DNA of 64,000 nt from Marsupella aquatica (lineage: Eukaryota > Marchantiophyta). The notes under the pieces were generated by a model. It was not told the DNA's origin. It searched no databases and saw nothing but the letters and a program-made list of their open reading frames with translations. Each line of letters opens with the position of its first letter. The stretch's first letter is position 1. The stretch spans positions 6,262,001 through 6,326,000 of the forward strand of contig OZ316895.1 of NCBI GenBank assembly GCA_973895155.1. The letters run 5' to 3'. A program made the translations under genes and the position numbers. Below, piece by piece: positions 21,101-33,294 of this stretch.

Positions 21101-22471
21101 TCCCGTCTCTTTCCATGGCTCAAGGTCCTTGTGAATATACTGAAAGTACGAGGGGCACTCTTTTGCCGGGAGGACAGGATCGCCTGATGCCAATGGTGAG
21201 GAAGATGGGTTCGATTTCATACATTTCAATATCTCCGTAGCCTTTTCAATCGTGAAATCGGGTCCAAAAGGATTGTAAATTAGGTCCGCCGGAATGTAGT
21301 TTGAATACAGGCGGGTGCCAAATATCTGCAGACCGCCAAATAACTGCACAACGACAGCGCCACAAAAATTGCTGTCACATTCTTGCTCATCGTGGCCAAC
21401 ATCAACAAATCAATCCTGTCCGACTTAAATTTCAGAAGTTCATAGTCTAAAATGCAACAGGACACCACTTACATGTAGACCGCTCTGATCTGCCGGCAGT
21501 AATTGAGATAAAGGACTGTGTTGCTGAGAAATGCAGCAGAGTACATGAAAACCGTTCACCCCAAATAGACAGAAAAAAGAGTATGGAACATCGAATCGTG
21601 CGATCACATTATTGATGCAATATCGGCATACATAGACTAGACGCCTCTCCGACAAATCTCACTTTTCAGCGAAACTTTGACCTTACCAAGACCTTATTTG
21701 GAGCCCCACCCGAGTTTCCATAAAGAGTACTATGGTTACTTCTCAAATGTCCGCCCCCCACCCCTAGACAAAACAATTACACCAACAACCCAAGCCTCCA
21801 ACCATCCACTCACCCGCACACATCACTCCCCCAATGCGTACGAGAGCCATCCCGCGCGTGGACTCAATTAGAAATTCGATCAGTGTAGCCCCAACGATGG
21901 CACATTGCTGATGATTCTCAACAGGATACGTTGAGACTTGAGAGCACTGTCCACTGAGACAACAGTTCGTGTGCACAGGCCTACGATTTTAGGCGGGGAG
22001 AAGGACTAGAGAAAGTCTACCCGTCCGGACGAACACTATGGCCACATTTCATAGACATCAAATTTAATTCCTTCCTATTAGCTTTCTGATCGCAAGGTAG
22101 CAAACTAGCAACAGTCATTCTCCGTGTGAAAACGAGTCTGGCACCTAAATTGTGGCTCCAGTAGCCTACCCGAAATGAGAAGATCTCTAACGGACAGAGA
22201 CCAGCAAGTTAGGAGTCATCTCTGACTTCGAGACGAAGTAAAACAACCTCCCTGTTCTCCCAGAATCTAACAGAGCTGCTGGATTTGTAAGTCTCACCTG
22301 GAATTCGGACATCCTCGGAACTAACTGGGCGTACAACCAAGGTGAAGCTCCAAGGACGGCCATCACTGAGAACATGAGCACGAAAAAGGGCCATCTCCGA
22401 GTGCCTTGGACTGCTGCTCCTTGGCCCTGATGAGAGGGTAGGACCTGAGGATCCCCTGTCCCTTTCGTCAT
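18156..22471 (-). CDS. Glycosyltransferase family 90 protein (CAP10/DUF821, rumi/KDELC-like), five exons
   Basis: This is the one clear host gene. Family members transfer a sugar (glucose or xylose in animal rumi/POGLUT) onto proteins or polysaccharides in the secretory pathway; the plant substrate is generally not established. Exons are 22298-22471, 20799-21343, 19617-19800, 18772-19074 and 18156-18458. All introns are GT..AG and the phases join to a 502-residue protein. I start at the ATG at 22469-22471; upstream in frame there is a stop. Residues about 27-50 form a hydrophobic signal anchor, so a type II membrane protein of ER or Golgi is expected. Diagnostic blocks are CPSYFQYIHKDLEPW, then FPDWTFWGW (its last Trp split by intron 2), TAYWTGNPYV, IYTEGNGWSVSLKYIFACGS, DFYSRGLRQWVHYIPIR and YMFHLLREYAQLLKF near the end. 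The acceptor of exon 4 is the least certain; 19074 was chosen for phase and family match. No break is seen. Confidence 0.85.
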
Positions 22472-23100
22472 TGAATCTCCCAACGACTTCTGCAAATTTC
22501 TGTCACACTACATCCTCTTCTCTTCTCACTCACCTTGCCTCTATTCCTTCCTATCCTTCACTTGTCGGACCCGTTGATATGCACTTCAACTTGAGAGCTC
22601 CGTTAACTTCTTATCACACATGTCTCTCTAGCTTTGTGCTCTCAACTGCCCATCGATTCCACTCCACTCCAGTCCTCCCCCTTTCTCTCTACCTTGCCTC
22701 TCTCCCTTCCATCGCCTATTGGTGCCGTTGGTATGCACTTCTACTAGACAGCTTCATCAACTTCTCATCACACTTTTTTCTCGACCTTTGTGATCTCTAC
22801 TGACAATCGATTCCCAATCCAGTTCGCCGAGTCCTACGGCTCCAGCTACTTCTTCTTTCACTACTACTGCTGAGTCAGACCCCCTCCTCCTCCTCCTCCT
22901 CCTCTCCCGTACCCCTGCCCAGTACTGCGAGTAAGTGTGGGTTCAACGGTTTGAGAGGGAAATTTTGGAGAGAGCACTAGAGCAGGGCAGGTCTCAGCAG
23001 AGAGAGCTTCGTTCCAGACAATCAAGTCAATTGCGGTTGGGGTGACAATTGGGTGCATCACAGTGGTGCTCCGGTTGTGCACATGCGCTTTTGTTGTTTG
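22472..23100 (-). promoter_or_regulatory. Upstream region of the GT90 gene
   Basis: This is 5' flanking and probable untranslated leader of the GT90 gene. On the plus strand it is strongly pyrimidine-rich, so the transcribed strand is GA-rich, and it has a TCC trinucleotide run at about 22883-22905. GA-rich tracts are common near plant transcription starts. I see no clear TATA box, and the exact start is not determinable by eye. Confidence 0.4.
22883..22905. repeat. (TCC)n microsatellite
   Basis: About seven tandem CCT/TCC units in the pyrimidine-rich region upstream of the GT90 gene. Confidence 0.85.
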
Positions 23101-26100
23101 TTGCTCCCTCTAAAAACCTCGCACAGGGGGCAAAGCAAACGAGAAAGCAGAGTAGAGAGTGATGACTGTGCAGCTGATACGACACTGCTCGGATTCCTCG
23201 GAGAGTCGGAGGGTAGTAAGCTGCGCAATATGGGGGACCTGATTTCGGAATCACTCCCTGTTGATTACGGCGATGGACCGGATTTCAAAATCATTTTCGC
23301 AACGCCGGGCGATGTACAGCACAGCGCTGCTGGGGTGAATCCAATTCCCAAGGCTGGTCGATTCCCAAGGCTGGCCGAACTTTCCTCAGAGCAAGGGGGT
23401 TGGGCCACGCTGTGAAAAGAGTTCATTATATTATTCATGCCCACCGCTCTGGGCGTACTGTACTGCGAGGCTCTGATTTTACTGCCCCTCCACAGTACAC
23501 ACTTCCCTTCGTGAGTGCAACATGTGTAAGTGCAACAGACGCTTTACTGCACGTCTTCCCCACTACTTGCTTTCCCCACGTCTTCCCCACTATTTGCCTT
23601 CCCCACGTCTCCCTTCAGTTTGCCCAACGTCAACTATCTCTGTGAGCCCATTGTTTCCTTGAGTGGCCACATGTCCCCAGAGTTTGGGACCACTTGATTT
23701 CTTATCTAACAAGGTACACGAAAGGCCACCTTTCTCTCCTCTTTATCCCCTTTTAAGAAACTCAGTGGCTTTACATTCTCTACTCCACTACATCCTTCCA
23801 TCCTGTGGACAAAAAATAGTCAACTCAGGTACTCTTTAGGGGATTTGGTCTGCTCAGAGTTGCATGAGCTTAGAACAGGATTTGCCATTTTTGAGCAACC
23901 CCCAAATAACCAAGTGCAAGTTAGTCCTCGGGAAGAACACCCTGTCCTGGACTTATGCACAGTTTGCATTATGGCTGGCAGTATACCAGAAGTGCAAACC
24001 ACTAAATGTTGCATTTTATATATATACTATAAGACATTATCTATAAGTGCAAGCACAGATGGTTGTGAACTTCTAGCAACTCTTTGTCCAAAGTTCATTT
24101 TATCTTTGCCTACAAGGATGACTATTATAGTCCCATGTGGGAATGTTTAGGGTTTAGGGTGTATCCCTCACACACTTGTGGGCATCAGAAGTATACAATT
24201 GTTCACAATTTGCACTTAAAAAAATTTCTTACAAAGTAATACCCAACTTGCACCTACAAAAACAGGAATCAAATCACAAAGTAGAAAATATATGTCAAAA
24301 GCACCCAAAAACTCAACGGGCACCCAATCGGGTGACACAATCCCACAGGCAAACAAACAAGGGGAGGCAACCACAGAGCCCAAAAAGCCCGAAAGACTCA
24401 GGCAGGAGTCCTGCAGAACAAGAACCAGGCACATAAGAGCCTGAAACCTAAAAGCCAAAGCCCTTGCCTTGGAACAATTGTGGGAGTGGAATTTTTGAGT
24501 TCATATGCTGCATAATACTCACAAGAAAGGGGGAAGGAGGAAAATTTCAACATGAGCTACATATAATGGGGTACATGAGAATTACAAGCTGGGAAGGGAG
24601 AGTTTCCTAAAATCAAGTTGTTCATGTGTGGGTAGAGGCCAAAGGGTTTGGGATTAAGATGGATTGATTTGTTCTGCAGGTACTAAAAGTCATTTTGATG
24701 ACATACATCATTATATTTTTTGTGATTTCTTGAGATAGGCAAATTTTTGCAAACCAGCATGCAACTCTGGTGATGGAGGACAGCAAATCCATTCCACATG
24801 TCAGCCAGAAGCAGGGCAAGAGAACAAACAAAATTCAAATTCTGACAGTTCTGGGTACAGCAAACTAAGTCCATTCCATTTGACGACTAAAAGCCAGGCA
24901 GAAGAGTATCATGATTTTCTAAACTAGGGTTGGATGGGTTAGGGGTAAATCCAGATTAACAAAGTAATTAAACAACACAGTGAGACGATGCAAGGAAAGA
25001 GTACCATTGTGATAAGAATAACATTATTAAGTAATTGGATGCATGTAGAAATTAGTGTAGAGTAACTACATCTTGCCAACAACACAACATTGTAACTGAA
25101 TTGAACAATGGACCAGTAAAGCACTGGAGATATAAATTAAATGACTTGACAGGAAAAATTTGCACTTGAGGCTTTCATAATTCTCCAACGCCAAAATAGT
25201 GCCAGCTCTGTTCACCCCATAGGACTCACTGGCTAGAACTACCAGATTGTGAGGAGGTGAGACACAAGTAAGTAGACATGCATTTAGTGAGACATGCTAA
25301 TATGCAACAAAGCTTCATCTGATCCAAGTGATTTTGCTGTACCCCAAACCCCTCATGAATTTTTTTGTTTGTATGTCTATACATGGTTATGAGACATTAC
25401 CCTTCAGTGAAGTGCACTTAACCCCTCTGCCAACCTGGACTGGGTATTCTGGAATTTGAATGACAAATACACTAAGGTGCAGGTGGTAGACAGTGGCAGA
25501 TGAGGCTTTTGCAATGTAAAAATGAAATGAATATTCCAAAAATGTCCTCAGGCTATACTTGGCAACTCATCCCTAGTTGGGGATAATGGGCTGTAACCCC
25601 CTCAGACAGGCTCAACGCCCTCTGGGATTACATCCCATTACCCCCTCTATTGGGGATGGGTTACCCTACACAAGACTTTGCCGAACACACTGTCTGAAGT
25701 TTAGCAAAAGAATTGGAAAAGCTTCCGGAGAACAAGAAAAGAGGAGCAGGCAAATACATCCAGAGAACCCAAGGGCAGAGCTGCTAAAGAAGAGCTTGTT
25801 CTGAGGGACTGTGAGAGTAGTAGAAGATAGATGAAAAACTTGTTGCACAGAACAGACTTAAGTGAAGTGGGATGATGAGGTGATGCAATGTGATGAAGAG
25901 CTCTCACCTATACTTCCTATATTATACATTGAGGTTGGCTTTTTTTGTGAAGAAATGAGCCTTGGGCCGAATAGGGTGCCAAAGGTTGGCAGCAGTTTTA
26001 GGGGTTTCCTCTGAAAGAAACCCCTAAAACTGCACAAGGGGGAAGAGGGGCGTGTGAGGCCAGGCAATTTTATCCCACCCTTAAATATTAAACCTTAAGC

Positions 26101-29100
26101 TTCTGCCGTGAGGAAAGTGGAGGGGACACCCTGCATGCAAGGAGTGCCCACAATTGGATTCCAAACCCAATCCAAGTACTCCAGCCCTTTGTCATCTTTC
26201 TTTTGCAATGAAACGCTAACCAGCAAGGGCTGTTCTACATTTCAACAAATAATCTAAAATAAAATGTACCTATGGCTTCAATATAATAGAGTTTGACCTC
26301 TTTTCTTTCTCAGGTTTTCTTTGTCTTTTTCCTTGCTTTATGTCGGTCCTTTTCAGCAATTTGTTCCCTCTATAAAAAATCAAACAAAAATCCTTCAGAT
26401 TTATTCTGTTAATACTGTGGGCTGTGAGATTGCATGCCTGGAGGCGAGGATCAAGGAGGATAAATCCTCCTCAATCCTGGCCCCTCCCCTTCCTACTGAT
26501 CGTCGCCACTCCCACCTCGCACACGAGTACTCATCCCCCCTTGGCCCCTCCCATGCACGTACCAAGTTCTCTATTGAAATGAATATTAAAGACTTCAACA
26601 TGTGTATTGGTTTCCGTTTTCAATGTTGACTATGTTTTCATTTCACTTTGTAGATTGTACTCTGTTTTGCATAATGATATATTTTATACAATGATGTATA
26701 AAATATATCAAGGGTTTGGTTGTATTTTATGCAACCAGACCCTGAATGCAATTTATGACTTCTTTTGCCAAATGACCTCATTTATACAATGAAATCTTTC
26801 AGGAACCTATCTCTTTTATGCAACATCTGTTCCCTAATGATGCCCATTCTTCCTAAATTTCATTTGAAAAATGATATCTTTGGCAGAATGATATTTTTTC
26901 CCAACAACATTTGTTGCACAATGCCATCATTTCCTTAATGACATCTTTACGCAACAACATCATTTACACAATGCTATCTATGATATCAACCTAGTAGAGT
27001 TTTTTTTGCAAATGGCTCAACTTTGTGAGTATTCACAGGTGCAAGTTAAGTTCCAGGTGACTTATCAACAAGGGGAGTGCAAGAAACCTGAATACAAGGC
27101 AAACAATGGGGGCAGGAAACCTTGATTAGCCAAAATATTAGACCTCCTAGTCATGATCTTAACTTGGGTTAAGGTCCTACAAAATCAGTTGAATTTTCTA
27201 AATTTTGGGGCTCACATTAGTCTATATCATTAATGTGGGAGAAACTAAGTAGGGGCTTAGCATAAAGGAAGCATTACACTAAAAGAAACCATGCACTTGT
27301 TTGTGCAACAATAATTGACCGTGCATTGCACAGGAATGTCAGGAAACCAATTTCAAGTGAGGCAAGGAACATGTATTGTCATTCCAAGTCATTCTGAGTA
27401 CTGTATCATCTGTGCAACCATCTTTATGGCACGCCCAGCCTTATTTTCCTTTTATGTTGTTTTCCATTTTGTTTCAAGTGCACTTTTACGCAGTATGTGT
27501 ATGTCATACTGTACAATGCAAACATTGGCACATTATTAACATTGTACCCAAATAACATTTACGTATACTGTCCCTCAAGTTGTATCACACTGTCCTTCAA
27601 GATGCATTACACACGCCCATACACAATGTAATTCTAAGTTATAGAGTGCTCTAAACCCATATTTACATAGGAAGCAGTGACGTACAGGCTGGAGGTCACT
27701 TAATTAACATGGTTTCCATCTATGTTATTTCACTCTAGGAGAAGTAGATTGCCATGTTACTTCGTGACATGTGCCTGGCTTTGGTACAACTACGTGAACA
27801 CGGGAACCCTTCCGTTCACAGGCAACGGTCCTCCCACAATGTAGGACATAATCTTGGCCGTCGGTATGTGGTCGGAGGTGAAATCTTAATGACCCACATT
27901 ACATAGGAAATATGTCCATGCACACCCATTTAAAAGGTGCTTATGGGTCTAAGGGGAAAAAATTGGAAAACCATGCTATAAACAATGTAAAGTTCTCCAT
28001 GGGACAACACCACAAATTCATTGCCTTGCTTGCCACAACTTTAATGGGGTTATTTGCATCATTTGTGATATTAATTTGTTTATGTCATTTTGAAATGATG
28101 TTGAAACTTTGAGTGACATCAACTTTGTGCAGACCATGCTAATTAAATTGTACGTTGTCTGACACGACATAAACTAGCCTAAATCCTAATCTAACATTGG
28201 GTGCTCTAACATTAACCGGTGGAGGCTATGACCCAAAAAACAATGTTCAACCTACTCGTCTAGTATATCCCCCAAAATAAAAATTTGATTTCATGAACAT
28301 CAAGTTAGTACAATGAAACTCAAATTTTGGGAAGTTTGGTCCATGAGGGCTTCAAAGATAAACTTGTGGTCCATTGAGCCTTCAAATTCCTAGTTTTAAT
28401 ATTTGAATTATTTTAAAAAATTTGTTGATCGCATATGGACATGAATGTCACCCACATGATGAGTAGAGTGGCGAAATTACTCCAGACATGGGAAAGTCTG
28501 TAAATATTGCTTCAACCTAAGAGATATTGGTTCAAAACTCCCAAGGTGCATTCAAATAGTTTTTTGAATCTCATCCACTTCTAACTAAATCAAATTAAGA
28601 AATAATCACATTATCCTTTTGTTCTTATCATCTTGCTACAGAAGGCTTTCACAGATTTGTGGAAGGAAATTAGGGTTATATTTGACTAGCCACTCCCCCA
28701 AAAAACGGGCCCTTGTAAGTTGGGTTGACTTCCATGGGACTTGCAAAGAAAAGTTTCCTTGGCACAACCTAGTTGGCTAACGTGTCTGTTTAGGAAAATA
28801 ACACTACTAGAACATATGTCTTCTCTCATAAAATGGAAGTTTTAAATTATCCCTAGAGTAAAGCAGATGTTGTGCAAGGGGTTTAGTGTTTCGGATGGAG
28901 ATGACCAAGTCCTTCCTCATTCTTCATTTCCTTTCTGTCCGATTTCAAAGAGGAAGATGAGCTTGGAGAGGAGGACGAGGACTAGTGCCTGCTGGCTTGC
29001 TTGCTGTGTGAGAGGTAAGGTGACACTGAGAAAGGGATCAGATGCTCAGTGGATAAGGAAGTGGAGAACTGGAGCTTCGAGATTTGGCAACTTTAAATCT

Positions 29101-29500
29101 GACTGGCACCTTCGAATGTTTCAAATCGTATGTTGAAGGTCTTGAAGCTCGTTTTGAAGCTCTTGTTGAAAGCTCTTGAATGTAGTTTGTTTTGTCTTGC
29201 TTAAGTTGAAGACAGTGGAAGTCTGTGACAAGTAGGTCATGGCCCGAGTACACATGCGCCAGGTTTTCTTTTGTATCTCGGCACATCATCTCACCTGTCA
29301 CTTCAAAGCATCCTCTTTAACAATATGCTCTCGACCCTTCTGGTTTGTTCTCTCATTATGCGCTTCTAGTGTCCTGTCATCCTCTGTTTGCGTGTAAAGG
29401 TCAGCTCTCCATTCAGTTTCCAGATGTCTATTGTATTCTCTATTCATGTTAATGATCACAGATCCTCCTGTACGCTCATCTTATGAGATACTTATATTCT
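23101..29500. other. Long non-coding stretch, no gene supported
   Basis: No frame here has a recognisable domain or a convincing exon chain. A frame at 23053-23415 (plus) reaches 120 residues without motifs. Two adjacent TTTAGGG units occur near 24148. The stretch 26640-26995 is low-complexity, built from recurring words such as ACAATG, AATGATATC and CAACATC. The sequence looks like aged intergenic DNA. Confidence 0.5.
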
Positions 29501-29504
29501 TTTT

Positions 29505-29665
29505 AGGCCTTTCTAGGAAAATCTTTACTTTAAAAAGTGTTTAAGGGGTACAAAAAAGGAAAATGAGCCTCTTGAAAATAAGAAAGTGTCAAGCAAAAAA
29601 TTGTTTTCACTTATAAGCTAGGGGTCCAGACCCTGAACATCGCGCGTGATCCTCCATTCCATACA
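29505..29665. repeat. Decayed fragment of the hAT-like MITE family
   Basis: The right part (CACTTATAAGCTAGGGGTCC, then ACCCTGAACATCGCGCGTGA) aligns with the right end of the MITE at 55979-56328 (CACTTATAAGTTAGGGGAGT, then AACCCTAAAATGTCGCATGT). No matching left terminus or target duplication remains. Confidence 0.45.
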
Positions 29666-31960
29666 GTAAATCCCCGGCTTCTAGGTGGTCTTTCTGCCCA
29701 TGTGGTTAGGTGTTGGTATTGAATTTCATTGTCACAGCAGTTTAGATCCAATAAAAAGGGCATCCACATCTGACTTAGATTTTACAACTTTGAACCAATT
29801 CTGACCTTGCATGGACCCCAGTAACGGATTAGGGTTTCCAAGGTTTGATTCTCCCTCTGATTGCCCAGCTGAGGTCTAATTTTCCACCGATGCTTCATGT
29901 TGAGGGAAGCCCCTTGGAGATGGGCAGTCTCGTAGCAGAGCTAGTGCGATTTGAGATTAATTCAAGTAGAAACTCGCTCAAGTGGGTTCATGTACATCCA
30001 AGAGGCAGAGATTCCTTTCGTCCCGTATTCCAAGCTCAATCCTATTGAGAGTGCACCAGCCACGGAAAACAATGCGGTATAGCTATGTACGAGAAATTTC
30101 ATTTGGAGTAACCTGTCTTGTGCTTCAGATGATCCAAATGACAGCCGTGATGAAACTCTGTTAGGACTTGAGAGTTTCTAGATATCGATGACGCCACTTT
30201 TATTCGTCGGCAGCTATGGTAGAAACTGAAATTCTGTCACGACGAAATTTAATCAAGATTCAGCGATTCCCAAGTAACTGTCGTAGTGATGTTCCATTAG
30301 GGGTTTAGATATTATAGCTAGTATTGACATAGCTTTAGCAGATTGACGTCAGCTGTGTAGGACCTCAATTACACTCTCCGAAATAATAAAATGCAGAGCG
30401 CGAAGTGATCAACCGCTCCCTAATGTGCCAATGACGCTAGTAAACCCGGTTAAGCCCCGAGCTCCCTCTATGAGTAAAGTAACCCAGCTATAATAGAGAT
30501 AGATTTGATACAATAAACTCGACATTCCATCAGAATTTTGGAGATTTCAGCTATTTGCATTGGCAATTGTTGCAAATTATCTTCATTTACATACGACCTA
30601 AATAGCTGTCTTCTGAAAACTTTGTGTCAAAGATCTAAAGATCTGAGCTCTTTATTCACACCATGCTTAGAAGCTGATCTTCCCCTTTATACGTCCTGAA
30701 AAGTACTTCATCAGGGTTTTAGGGATTTTGAGCTACTGACTGCACCTTTGAAAGCAGATTTCGTCAGCTCCATACGAACTGGACTGCATGTGGGAGCTCG
30801 AGGACTTGTTGATTTTGCATTCCAGTGACTGCCCGACGTGTCTGTAGTTTCCAAATCATGGACTTTGTCTGCCATGACATTGGTTGCTTCTTAGCTGCGA
30901 ATGTAAGACTATTATAAAATAACAGCTACCCAATTTCTGAGCAGGCTCCAATACTGGAAGTGAAAAAAAATGACGAGGCATGTATACTGGACAACCGTTG
31001 TATACCTTTCCATCTGTGATGGAAATACAGGCACCACTTTCTGCTCAAATAGGTTTTGCATCAGGTACTTTAAGCACTGTCCCACTCTCAACCCAGTGGA
31101 TGCCCTACGGTATGGAGCACTAATGTATGGGATGCTTGTTTTGAATCTTATGTCAGCTCAAAGGTAATAACTTCTGCTGACTGATGATCAATGAACTCAG
31201 CACTGAGTTTATTCGTAAGAAAATTCAGATCGTATTCTTTTGCAAAGGATCAGCAGTTTCCACACCTCTTTCCTAGTTCATGTATGAGCTGGTGGAACCT
31301 TTCTATGGCTATCATGCGAAGTTTTGTTACACTGAGGAATTGGCAGAAAGAAACGTGATGCATGCATAGTCACAAGGATTAAAGCTGCGGTTCAGGACCT
31401 AAAGAAAGTCAAATTTGTTTCGGGACGTCCTCCAGCTATGCACAATTGGAGTGACATGTTTGAGTTTTTCTTGGTCTGACGGGTTCAATTATGCTCCCTC
31501 AAAGTAAACAGCAATTCTGCCCAAAACTGATAGTTGAGATTAATAGGAAGGATAGGTGAGACCTGGTGAACCAGGCACGACCAGTTACCTGAGTGTAAAC
31601 TGGTTCATCCAGGACAGAATTTTAAAACCGTGTCAATCCTATACTCTCTTGTTTATGGTTGGAGGAAATGGTCCTTCTGTCCCCGATGGATCATGTTGGG
31701 GCTCTGGTTGGTCTCATCGGTACTATATGATGGTTTCCATCAGTCTTTCAGTCATTCGTTTGCACTTCCTCGAAGTTGAGGCTCCGTTATCCTAGTGAAG
31801 CCCAACTTTGTCCTCAATTTCCATAGAACTGTCGGGTCGGATGCAATTGATATTTCCACGGTTACAAGCAAATTGTGGCAAGCAACAGAACATAGCACTT
31901 CCTAAGTCAGGCTGTCTTAACAAAACCTTTAGTGTCATCCCTTATTCGATTTGATTCGAT
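29666..31960. other. No gene seen
   Basis: Only short frames without motifs occur on either strand. The text is unique within the window as far as I can read. Confidence 0.45.
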
Positions 31961-31979
31961 CTAATTCCCGTTTTCTTAC

Positions 31980-32061
31980 GATCTACCAAAACTGAAAAAT
32001 GGGAGATGTCCATTTCTTGCGATCTACCAAAACTGAAAAATGGGAAGTGGATGCCATGGCA
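31980..32061. repeat. 41-bp tandem duplication
   Basis: The segment beginning GATCTACCAAAACTGAAAAA occurs at 31980 and again at 32021, with near identity for about 35 bp each time. Confidence 0.8.
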
Positions 32062-32194
32062 CATTGACTGTTTGTGTCAGAACTCCTTTCCTTCAATATT
32101 AGTTGAATGCCGGGTTTCAAGTTTGAAGCATCGACGACAAGGAAGGCACAAAATTATAGCCCAATATGACTCTCGAGTGCGCTAGACAATCGAC

Positions 32195-32222
32195 CTTCTT
32201 CTTCTTCTTCTTCTTCTTCTCT
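32195..32222. repeat. (CTT)n microsatellite
   Basis: About nine uninterrupted CTT units. Confidence 0.9.
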
Positions 32223-33081
32223 TGACTGTTTAAAAAATTTAATGGACTTCATCGTTACATCAATTTTTCACAGGTAAGGGTCAAAGATTCTTGGAACAAA
32301 CCGGAACTTCAAGTCAGGAACCGTAAAGTAGAGTTGAGCAGCAAGTTTTCCTCCTTTCCATGTCTAGGTGTGGAACAATGATCCAGATACGAAAATGTTT
32401 GACTTAGACCCTACTGAACTGTTTGAGTAAAACACACCTAACCAATTTAGAAATCGTCGATTGTCTCTGACTACCAACTCACGAAGAACTTGATTTTCTT
32501 GACCACATGAAATAATTGGTTGATGGTTGGCAATGGATAAACCAAACTACCGTATAGGGGCCATTGAAGCAATATGGGCCAATTATGCCTACAAAAGTAA
32601 CGACCACTACTATACAGCTTGATATCAGACTCCTTTTAGCAGACAATGAACAGATTACCAAACCTTTTGAAACTCTCGTCTCCGTTGGGATCTGGTGGTA
32701 AACTTACCGTAAAGATGATCATCACGAAGCAGGCAGTGGGCGCTTTGGACGGACTTTTGCTACACAGGGCTAGTTTGAGCAGTACCAGTGACTAAAATCT
32801 CCAATAACCCACATTGGATGAAGTAAGATAGATTGGACATTGTCATCTATGACCAACCCAATGCAAAAAGTGTAGGGGGGGGTAGAGCCCTCTCACGAGG
32901 GCATTGTCCTGGATAAAGTCGGAGGTGCTTTCCCGGGATATTGCCCTAGTGCAAGGGCGTAAGGGCGCTTGGAGCCTATCACAGGTTTTCTTGCATGTTT
33001 GGTAGCTAATAAGAAGCCCAGTTGGGTTACACATCTGCCCCAAGCATTAAGTCAGATAAGCGCACAAGTACAACGAAAATC

Positions 33082-33294
33082 CAGGGAGGATTTTTATAGG
33101 TAACAAACAAGCACATGTCTCAACATGGAACCAAAAAGGAGACAACATTCTCAAAAATTACAAAGGCATTATTCCATACCTGGATATACAGGGAGACTTT
33201 TTATAGGTAACAAACAAGCCCATGTCTCAACATGGAACCAAAAAGGAGACAACATACTCAATAATTACAAAGGCATTATTCCATACCTAGTGCA
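33082..33294. repeat. 107-bp direct tandem duplication
   Basis: Two adjacent copies start CAGGGAGG at 33082 and CAGGGAGA at 33189. Each contains TAGGTAACAAACAAGC, then TCTCAACATGGAACC and AAAGGCATTATTCC. Only about five substitutions separate them, so the duplication is young. No gene is present. Confidence 0.88.

Noticed and set aside
23053-23415. 120-residue plus-strand frame opposite the GT90 promoter
   Set aside because: No domain, no clear transcript signals; part of it translates the GT90 5' region in reverse. It cannot be supported as a gene.
24146-24164. Telomeric repeat (also near 9513)
   Set aside because: Only two TTTAGGG units at each place; too short for a telomere or an interstitial telomeric tract, though the motif type fits plants.
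28867-29136. 89-residue plus-strand frame
   Set aside because: Basic, motif-free, with unrelated overlapping frames on the other strand; not convincing as an exon.
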